From contig CM022679.1 of the NCBI GenBank assembly GCA_012295275.1, positions 21,034,110 through 21,079,109 on the forward strand: a stretch of 45,000 bases of DNA, in the 5' to 3' direction. Every line of letters starts with the position of its first letter. Position 1 is the stretch's first letter. The DNA comes from Chrysomallon squamiferum (lineage: Eukaryota > Mollusca > Gastropoda > Neomphalida > Peltospiridae). Below the pieces are notes generated by a model. The model was given only the letters and a program-made list of their open reading frames with translations. It had not been told where the DNA came from and made no database searches. The translations under genes and the position numbers were made by a program. Shown piece after piece: positions 35,000-45,000 of the stretch.

Positions 35000-36720
35000 A
35001 GTAACTCTTAGAAACTGTGCAGGAATATCTATGCTAGTGTTCAATAAAGTCTTGCGGGAAACCCACCATCAATAAAACAAAATTCGATATCCCCTTTCAC
35101 TGAAGCCAGACGCAGCTTAAAGCAGATGTACATTACTGAGGTCCAGTTAGACTCCAAAATATCACTAATATTTCAACAAAGAAATAAAAAAAAAATAATG
35201 AACTGTCCAAAACGAAAAAAATAAATTGTTTTGCCTCTTTGTCCAATGTGTAGGGCAAGACACTCACGATTGTGGGACAAAAAGCCCATCCTCACAAACT
35301 TTAATTTGTTTACTTTATCACTGATGTCAGATGAATTTACCACTTCAGAAAAGTATAACATCTTTATTTCCCATTATTATTCTGTGTCTCAGTTATATAC
35401 AATCCTTCTACTCTGTAACTGTCGCATCCTCTCTCTCTCTCTCTCTCTGAAGAAATATTACTTATGCATAACATTTAAACAAATAAATGGGTGAAGAAGT
35501 TTGTAGTGAATGAACACTCGGTAATAGGCGTCTTGCGTAATACTGAAAAACCATACATCAACTTGACAGAAGTACTGGACATTACTCGCGTAAATCTGTA
35601 TCAATAAACAGCTAACACTTTACAGAAAAAAGACAGACACTACTTGTTGTTGTTGTTTTTTTGCTATGCACAGAATGATATTAAATTAACAAAACTATGA
35701 ATTTCACTAAAATGTTGACCAAAACAGCAAGATCGACCTAAGAAACTATCAGCTTTGTTTATCAGCTTCTCATCTGAGGCAGGAAGGAAAGTTTTCAAAT
35801 GGAAGCTAATAAAGTACCCAGAGACCGGCTGTATCATTCCATCTCTGATATTTAGGTGGTTAACATTTGTATAGTTTTCGTATTTATTTATGTGTTTTAA
35901 ATCGGTATAAACAGTATGAAACACAAAACATCTTTGACTGAGAAATCCTTTTTTTATTTAACCCTTTTTAAAAACTTGATAAATGTCATTCAATGCACGT
36001 GAAGCTTGTTTTAATAAAATGGGAGGATAAACTTCAGTGTTAATGCTGAACAATCAAGAACACATGTAGAGGCCTCTACTAGAAAAATGTCAAAAGATGA
36101 TTATTTAAACTAAATTGGGGTATATGTATTTGGCAGTGAACAGTATTTCCCGTTCCAGTCAGAACCTCACGAATTTATAAATTATTTTTAGGTAATCCTT
36201 TATACGGAAATTCATTTATGTAAGATTAGATGGTTCGAATAATGGAATTGTTTAGGAAAACAACAATACAGACTCGCTGTGTATTTTACGGAGGTCGTCG
36301 ACTTGAGTAAAGTCAACATTACACAACGAAATAGGTTGATGTCTTGTTTTGTTCACTGTTCTTGTTTCTCGAGACTTCAATTGTAAACCCTGGAGCAGAT
36401 GTCGCTGTCAAAAGAAAGTATAGTCATCTGCAAACACACGCAACCTCCAGCACCGGAGACAAGCTCATCATGGTAATGACGTACGGTCACGCAAGCCGAT
36501 CAAGAGACACACGGACAAATGACAGTACTTACTGGACTGTGTAGCGAAAATCACTTACATTTCCCTCGTATCATATCAATCTTTTTAACACCATCGTCAT
36601 ATAACACTTTTGATGACAGGGCTCAAGATATCGAGTTAAGGCTTTAATTAAATATTTTTTTTTGTATGGCGAATTGTGAAACAACATCTGGACATCGCGA
36701 AGTCCTGCACGTCGTTGTGT
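35000..36720. other. Intergenic, no gene recognised
   Basis: Mixed-composition DNA. 36340-36550 is CpG-containing and less repetitive but shows no exon. Confidence 0.6.
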
Positions 36721-36735
36721 TATTGTAATTACAAG

Positions 36736-36797
36736 GGTGTGGTGAGTTGGGGCTTTCCTGCGCCTCGGTCAGGCCGAACCCGAGGGCTAACCACGCC
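36736..36797. other. GC-rich nested inverted repeat (hairpin-forming element)
   Basis: An outer 8-bp stem GGTGTGGT (36736-36743) / ACCACGCC (36790-36797) has one G-U pair. An inner 6-bp stem is CCTCGG (36763-36768) / CCGAGG (36780-36785). It is an isolated GC-rich block in AT-rich DNA. I recognise no ncRNA family. Confidence 0.4.
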
Positions 36798-36913
36798 TGG
36801 CTGAATGAAATAAATTAATGTGGTTGAATCTTCGCAAATTGTCAACACTTGTTTGATGTTTCGACATTTTCTAATTGAGAAGGCAGAGATACCTTAGAAA
36901 ATTAGGTGTGTAT

Positions 36914-36914
<1 letters not shown>

Positions 36915-36950
<36 letters not shown>
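36915..36950. repeat. (GT)n microsatellite
   Basis: About 14 GT units, followed by TGTATG-rich DNA to about 37050. Confidence 0.92.
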
Positions 36951-36951
<1 letters not shown>

Positions 36952-37532
36952 TGGCTTACATGTATATATATGTGTGAGTATATGAATGTATTATGCGTGT
37001 ATGTATGTATTATACATGTATGTATGCGCATATGAATGTATGTAAATAACCGATAACTGGCCATGCAATTAATTAAACATATCTGGTACAGTAAGCAAAA
37101 ACAAATAAGCAGTAAACAATATCATTCACAGCCAAAGTACCGTTTATAAAGCTGTAAAACTGTCACCATGGAAATCCTGATTGTTATGTACGTGATACGT
37201 TTTACTTAACAGATGTGTTAGGAATCTCCAGTGGAATTTAAAATGGCCATTACCCATGATATAAGCTCGGTACTGAAGTCAGCGCTGGAACTCAAGGATT
37301 TGAGATAATCTCTCGTTTCTGTTCACCAGCCCTTGTTTTAACCTTCTTCCATTGTCACAGCCTCCTATTTGTTTTTATATTATTATTGTGTTACTGGTGA
37401 TATATCTACCAGTGACAGCCTCTTAGTTATTTAGAGATAATAATAAAATAAAAATGGTTAGCAGAATGTATCTGTATCAGTTGAGACTGGGGGGTCTGTC
37501 CGCTGACGTATCATTATCGCCTTGGGGTTGAA

Positions 37533-37860
37533 CGGTTGTTTAAATCTCGTAAATTATTTGGCTTATTTTTCTTTCTCCGCTGCGGGTAATGCTTGCTGTA
37601 GATTATTTGAGTTAATTAACTACTTGTTGGCCCGTTTAGATCTTGTAAATTAATTTGTGTTTTTCACTTTTCACTGGTAGTTTTACATTGACGAATTAGT
37701 TCTTTTGTTGTTTTTTTTTTTTTACTGGTTATTTAAATCTTGTAAATTAATTAACTTATTTTTCTTCTCACACACCGTTTAAATATTCAAAATTCCGTAA
37801 AGCTTTTTTACGTTTCAGCTGGCCATTTTATCAGATTTCTCTTTTCATTTAAATATTCTG
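37533..37860. repeat. Diverged tandem repeat, about 95-bp unit, three copies
   Basis: GTTTAAATCTYGTAAATTA-type cores start near 37537, 37633 and 37728 (spacing about 95-96 bp). Two of the three continue into TTATTTTTCTT. The copies are old. Confidence 0.5.
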
Positions 37861-38109
37861 AATTCTTATACAGCGTAGGCCTATATTAAATTTTATTCAC
37901 GCATTAAACATTGAAAACTATTCAAATGTTTGTCTCTTCACTGACTCTTTAAAGATATTCAGCTCAGTTAATTTCCACAGGCAATAAATATAAGTTATCG
38001 GGTTAAAAATAAAGTATGCAGTTTAATTTTTACTATTTTCCTTTATTTAAAACTCTTTTACATTTCACTTTGGGATCAGTTAACATCATAAATACGGTAA
38101 ACAATTTTT

Positions 38110-38116
38110 ACACACA

Positions 38117-38151
<35 letters not shown>
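38110..38151. repeat. (CA)n microsatellite
   Basis: About 20 CA units. Confidence 0.92.
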
Positions 38152-38153
<2 letters not shown>

Positions 38154-38478
38154 CGCATCGACTCTAAGTTACTGGAAAAATTCAATTATTATAGTACGTT
38201 TCACTAGTAAGTAATTAGAAATGTTTGTAGTACGTAGTTTAATGCTAAAACACATCTGTTTTCACTTATTGAAAAACTGTTATTACAGAGTTAGTAACAA
38301 CTCAGAGAGAAAACTTAGTCTTTATTTTATTCAGTTTTGAACAGCGAGTCCAGCACTGAGCTATGTACTTTTCAGGTGGAACGGGATAAATATGAGATTG
38401 TCCAAGGATAGGTTCACACTACGTATTTGTTGTAATTGCAAAGAATTAACCACATTTTATATTAATTTTCTGATTTGG

Positions 38479-38520
<42 letters not shown>

Positions 38521-38521
38521 A
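38479..38521. repeat. Poly(A) tract
   Basis: About 42 bp of A with one G. Further A tracts lie near 38778-38795, 38861-38878 and 39226-39250. No retroelement body is recognisable next to them. Confidence 0.9.
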
Positions 38522-39895
38522 TATGAATAAATCTGTTCAATTCGAGTTTTGTTTGAAAAGGAACTGTTGAATCTTCCAAACTATACTACCGAAAGGTACG
38601 TTTGTTAAATTTTAAAAATATTATTTTTATCTATATTGGAAGTAAATTTAGGCATATACATTACAAGTATTTGCACTTTAGTAACGTCGAAAGATACTTA
38701 TTTTTAAATACACAATTAAATTCAGCCGAATAACAAGCGAACAAAACAAAACAAACCTCCCCCCCCAAAAAAACATAAGAAAAAAAAAAAAAAAACACAA
38801 AACGCACAAGCAAGGAAGAAAAAATTAAAAATAAATAAATAAATAGACAAGCACGCAATTAAAAAAAAAAAAAAAAAATGAGATCCTCTTTACAAACTTT
38901 GCTTTCTTCTCAGACTTAATGTTAGAAATTTAATTTCTGTTTTATCATTTTCTTTCATTTCTCTCTCTCTTTGTTTTATAATTGTTTTAACATTTCAAAC
39001 GAATCCCACAATCTTTGGTCTTTATGAAAAATAACATGTACTTACATGCTACGAATTTTTCTGAAGCAAGCAATGGCTGGCTTTTTGATGTTATTTTCAA
39101 TGGATAACTATTTCTGTCTCAGAAACCGCGAATTAATAAAAAAAAAAAAGTTTTAAAATGAGTATCCCCTTTCAGCTAACTAAAGCATGTAATTACCAGT
39201 AGCACGCCAACATAATTTTCAGAAAAAAAAAAAATAAAAAAAAAAAAAAATCTACGACCTACATAATGCAGTCATCTTTAACAGTGACAAATATCTATTT
39301 TATTTCACAGCGACTGGTTGATGGTATCATCCTAAAGTACACCGATGATGCTAACGTTTCTTAATAAACACCGATGTCTATAAACACTTATGTATAATAA
39401 AACAGGTAATCTCCTGTCTCATTAATAACTGCTAGGTTCAAATCTCGCTGGGGAACTTGTGCCAGAGCGTAGATAAAATGTGAAAGCTATCACGAGAAAA
39501 GGAAATCTTGAGTTGTAGAATGTTTATTTTATTCAAGAAGCAGATATACATAATTGTGTGATCTCTGTCTTACCAGGTTCCAGGCCCGGAGATATACAGA
39601 ATCATCGAGTAAAGGAAATCTGCAGAACTCGACAGAAAAAAAATTGCTCCCCCGAGGGAGACATGACGTTAGTTTATCTGGAAAGAATAAGAGAAAATAG
39701 CATCAAGCTGTGAAGGGTCTCATCGATAGCTTTTTCTAAGTGAGCAGAGAGAGAGAGAGAGAGAAATTTCAAAAACGAGATTCAGAAGACAAATTTTTAA
39801 AAGCAAAAGTGAATGACAAACGAAAACTACAGAATGAATGAGACACAAATAATCAGAAAGAAAGAAAGAAAGAAACATGGTCATATTATTGAAAA

Positions 39896-39897
<2 letters not shown>

Positions 39898-39959
<62 letters not shown>
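39898..39959. repeat. (CT)n microsatellite, left arm of a CT/GA pair
   Basis: About 30 perfect CT units. The complementary (GA)n lies at 40415-40500. Confidence 0.95.
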
Positions 39960-39962
<3 letters not shown>

Positions 39963-40079
39963 TACAGAAAGACATAGAAAAGGGGTGAGTCAGATAGACA
40001 AACAAAGAGTGAGACAATAAAACTATTATTCACAGGTACAACGTACAGTATTTTCCAAAGTGTATCTAATTGTGTGTTT

Positions 40080-40400
40080 AATGACAGCTAAACGTGTAAA
40101 AAGGGGAGCATATGGCCAGTGACAAAGCGGCCCGTGGAAGTGTACACGGTGAGACTGGAAACAGGTTTATGGAGGGCTGTGAATGGGGGTCGGTGTTGGG
40201 TTGCGTACGGCCGTGTCCTCCTCCTGAATTACGCACATTACAAGTAACGACTGTGTTAAAGCTTGTCTCTGTCCGACTTAAAGACACACTAAACCAGAGA
40301 GGTGGTCCTCTTCACATTTGCATTCCCATTAAATTTTTGTCATGCCTCGGTGACTTAATGAATGAGCGAGGCTGAAGTTAAGGCCGAGATTTTGGATGAA
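40080..40400. promoter_or_regulatory. GC-richer island with POU octamer, candidate cis-regulatory element
   Basis: A complex, CpG-containing block between the (CT)n and (GA)n arms, about 1 kb upstream of the 41.16 kb promoter. It has an exact octamer ATTTGCAT at 40316-40323. Both strands stay open for 69-87 codons, but neither reading shows a motif. Confidence 0.35.
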
Positions 40401-40412
40401 AATATCGTTGTA

Positions 40413-40414
<2 letters not shown>

Positions 40415-40500
<86 letters not shown>
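40415..40500. repeat. (GA)n microsatellite, right arm of a CT/GA pair
   Basis: About 43 perfect GA units, complementary to the (CT)n at 39898-39959. Confidence 0.95.
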
Positions 40501-40503
<3 letters not shown>

Positions 40504-41159
40504 AAAACTCGTGTTTTATTTATAGCAATAAAATTTATGAACAAACAAGCAAAGACTGCGTTCAGTTTAAGTAAAGACTATTTATTTCTCTTTTTTTTCT
40601 TTCTTTCTTTTTTTTTTTTTCTTCTCCACATGACAATGAATAAGGAATCAGTTATAGTGAATAAGAACTTTTAATAATTTATTTCATGTAAAGAACAGAA
40701 AAGAAAACTATACATTATCCAAATGATTTCCTTCGCATGATATTTCCTACCTTATATCCTCCTTCTTCCAGAACCCTATACCACCTTGTTTTCTCTCCCA
40801 CCAAATAATCTATTAACCATTTTGCGTTCACGCAAGTTGTTAGTTTTAAAAATAAAATAATCTTTAAAATCACTGCATTCTGCGTCTCCTAGCAATATAT
40901 GCAAGTGAGCTGTATGTTGATCCTTAAACGTTAGCAGAAGGTGCATACTTGTGAGAGAATATCGACTAAACGAAATTACATTTCCCAACTTTTCATTTTC
41001 TTTTTTCTTTTTTTTTTTTCCTTTTTTTTTTTTTCTTCTTCTTTTTTCACCTAGCTGTATATGACTGCGTGGATTTATTATCGCTAACTGGATGAAATGA
41101 GAATAACCGATGTCATCAAACATTTTAAACTGTTTTCGTTTCACCACTACAGTAATTTC

Positions 41160-41365
41160 ATAACACAGTGAGCGCTCGCTCGTCTGTACAAGCTTGTGTC
41201 AGTTGTTGGACTAGTCTCGTTCTCGCCGCTATTCAAGCGAGTCCAATCTTTGTGAATCCGCCCGCCACACCGCGCGCTCTTCTTGCCGTCTGCTCGCACG
41301 GACAGCGGTATTGGCTAGGCTTGGTATCTGCCTTCCTTGTCCGGAGTGTGGACAACAGCTGACAG
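41160..41365 (+). promoter_or_regulatory. GC/CpG-rich promoter and probable non-coding 5' exon
   Basis: This is the most CpG-rich block of the window and follows AT-rich DNA. It contains a reverse CCAAT box (ATTGGCT at about 41309) and ends at a strong donor (GACAG|GTATGTG at 41366). It holds no ATG. A leader exon splicing to the signal-peptide exon at 43.2 kb fits: a CCGTTCAG acceptor-like site lies just before about 43160. That link is inferred. Confidence 0.5.
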
Positions 41366-43140
<1,775 letters not shown>

Positions 43141-43213
43141 CGTGTGTTTTGCCGTTCAGTCGTTCTGGCTGGTGTTAGAAGCGCAAGCTGCAAGTGAGGC
43201 AGTATTCCACGGA

Positions 43214-43228
43214 ATGGGGACACTGTAA
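43214..43228 (+). CDS. Upstream ORF (MGTL, stop) in the 5' leader of the signal-peptide exon
   Basis: ATG GGG ACA CTG TAA ends 12 nt before the main ATG. If the region is transcribed as leader, this four-codon uORF could lower translation of the main frame. Confidence 0.35.
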   Translation: MGTL

Positions 43229-43240
43229 CAGGATACAGAT

Positions 43241-43310
43241 ATGAACAGAAGAATTCCGCAGACACTCTTTTTAGCGCTTGTCGGAGTCGTGCTTGTGCCA
43301 AGCGTTACAG
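43241..43310 (+). CDS. First coding exon (signal peptide) of an unidentified secreted or membrane protein; partial gene leaving the window
   Basis: The ATG opens MNRRIPQTLFLALVGVVLVP then SVT, a textbook signal peptide: basic N-region (RR), an 11-12 residue hydrophobic core, then a polar end with small residues. The exon ends at ACAG|GTAATC (donor GT at 43311-43312), leaving phase 1. No second exon was found up to the window end, so the rest lies to the right. The mature protein cannot be named. A short upstream ORF lies at 43214-43228. Alternative: a chance hydrophobic reading frame, which the donor and the surrounding GC-rich context make less likely. Confidence 0.6.
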
Positions 43311-45000
43311 GTAATCACGTCTACCGGGATTCAGTTACGTAGTGTTGCAAGGGGGAAGCAACAACGCTATTTCCACACAGTTCGCTGATCTAAGGCTTCG
43401 CACCCAATTACACTGTAATAGTCCGTAGTGGAATGACCTCGTTTAGAACGACAGCCACACCATAATCATATTTTTATTTTTTATTATATTTGTGTCCCCA
43501 TTATTTCTTCTTCTTCTCCTTCTTCTTCTTCTTCTAAATAATGTTTACTATTTTGAAAGTTAACACCTATAATGATAATATCACCTACTTTTTTCTAAAT
43601 TCTTGATCCGTGCCGCTATCATAAAGAAGTAACACGTAAAACAGAATTCTGCATTTTTTTTTATACGTATATATATATATATATATATAAGATGGAATAA
43701 TAAACAAAGAGTTAAGTATTAACCCATACAGACGTATCAGTTAAATACATGTGTGCGAGATTACCTACATATAGATGATATACAGGCCTATACACCATAC
43801 ACCGAGTCGAACCGGAGCTTTTCACTGGAGTAATTCAGAAAACCGATTGTAGTAAATTAACAGGGCGAAATCTTTTTGAAAGTAATTATCGGATATAGCA
43901 ATGTGGGAAATTTGTGTCAGTTGTTGGACTAACCTCGTTCATTCAGTAAAGATATATATATATATATGCGTGTGTGTTTAAGCTATATTTTGAGAGTTTC
44001 TTTTTCGTATGAATGTACAGAATGGTAGAGACTAATGAAAGAAAGGAAGAAAAACTACGACAGTATATATATTTTTTTTTTCAAAATAGAATAATGAAAT
44101 ATCCTAACGAAATGGCGGACCCAGGATTTTAGAGACGATAAGAGCATTCCCATTATGAAATAAATTCAGTGACAAAGTATTAAATAAAATAGGGAAAACA
44201 AAATGAAATAAAACCCCAAAATCGTGAATAAATTCCTATAATTAACATTTGTTATCATTTCTGAAAGCTCAGTAATATTTCTCCATTCCGCAGCATGCTG
44301 TTTCAAAGTTATAATAGTAAACAGAAAAAATAAAATGACAATACAATAAATTAATTAAAAATAATAGAAACTGATATAACAGAAATTCTAATTTAGCTTT
44401 ACTTAATTTCGATATTTACAGACTACTTAACTTGTTTTCATAACAAACGTAATTAGTTACGATTTTAAAATATTCAATATTATCGATAACTGGGTTTGTG
44501 GATTGGTCTGGGCTTTCCTGACACCTGCGTTTATTACGTTTATGAAAATACAGATACTGTACACAGTTTTGTAGCTGAACATGCAAAGCCCTTGTCACCA
44601 AGGACTTTCTTGGATCCGCACCTAGTTATGATCAGTTCACTGACTTACTGTTTGCGATACTGTAGATCAAATCAAGTAGTAAACACATATCAATCACCTG
44701 CACTTTTAACCTGCAGCACTTCGTTTTATCTTTTACAGCTTATCTGGTGACATCAAAAAAATAAAAAATAAATATAGTTTTCATAAAGATAGTATTATTA
44801 TAATCGAAAACTTGATCAGTACGAAAATAGAGGGATGGACATTTCAACATGATCAGATAATGAACGATAGGGATATATATATTTATAATCTTTCCTGGAG
44901 GTCGGCCATACTGGAAAAACAATTCGTAAGTAACACATATTCAACCCCGTCTGTATCTTAGAGGTTAAAATACGTTAGAATGGACTTAACCCAACATCTA
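43311..45000. other. Downstream of the signal-peptide exon, probable intron
   Basis: No second exon recognised. It contains a (TA)n at about 43668-43690 and a 29-bp match to the 41.2 kb leader exon at 43912-43940. A plus-strand frame at 44496-44750 has no recognisable motif. Confidence 0.45.

Noticed and set aside
36415-36475. CCAGCACCGGAGACAAGCTC considered as an NRSF/REST site
   Set aside because: The left half matches CAGCACC but the right half departs from GGACAGCGCC in key positions.
40112-40375. 87-codon plus-strand frame in the GC-rich island
   Set aside because: The antisense strand is equally open, there is no motif, and composition explains the lack of stops.

Overview
The window is AT-rich animal nuclear DNA. 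It has spliced genes with small exons and GT-AG introns, a nuclear tRNA gene, and a very high density of microsatellites. Two protein-coding genes could be rebuilt completely by joining exons in phase. Both are on the minus strand: eIF4E (cap-binding translation factor, 7 coding exons, 218 aa, 5514-10283) and SPARC/osteonectin (secreted matrix calcium-binding protein, 8 coding exons, 266 aa, 12021-16985). The SPARC protein looks invertebrate (short acidic domain, nematode-like C-terminus). Together with the repeat style this suggests a lophotrochozoan, probably a mollusc and possibly a cephalopod. That taxonomic guess is an inference.

Layout. 1-2950: intergenic, with a 21-23 bp minisatellite. 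About 3050-10420: eIF4E transcription unit, with an A/T-homopolymer-rich, CpG-poor 3' flank and a CpG-containing start region. 10600-11390: AT-rich spacer. About 11395-20400: SPARC, with a convincing poly(A) signal, a 28-bp minisatellite and trinucleotide repeats in introns, a long intron 1 (about 3.2 kb) holding an RFX-type X-box, and a CpG-containing promoter/leader near 20.2-20.4 kb. 20.4-41.1 kb: about 20 kb without a recognisable protein gene. It contains a tRNA-Gly(TCC) gene at 28.49 kb, a probable Tc1/mariner-like MITE at 24.1 kb, a CRE cluster at 24.8 kb, a 35-bp minisatellite at 26.0 kb, and several islands of more complex sequence that look like candidate cis-regulatory elements. 41.16-45.0 kb: probable 5' end of a plus-strand gene running out of the window. 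It has a GC-rich leader-type exon with a strong donor at 41365 and, at 43241-43310, a first coding exon for a signal peptide.

No CRISPR array, operon or prokaryotic system is present. The most interesting points are the sharp CpG-depletion footprint over eIF4E and SPARC (a likely gene-body methylation scar), the paired (CT)n/(GA)n arms around a GC-rich block at 39.9-40.5 kb, the CRE/TATA promoter-like block at 24.8-25.2 kb, and the MITE whose ends resemble repeats seen in vertebrates.
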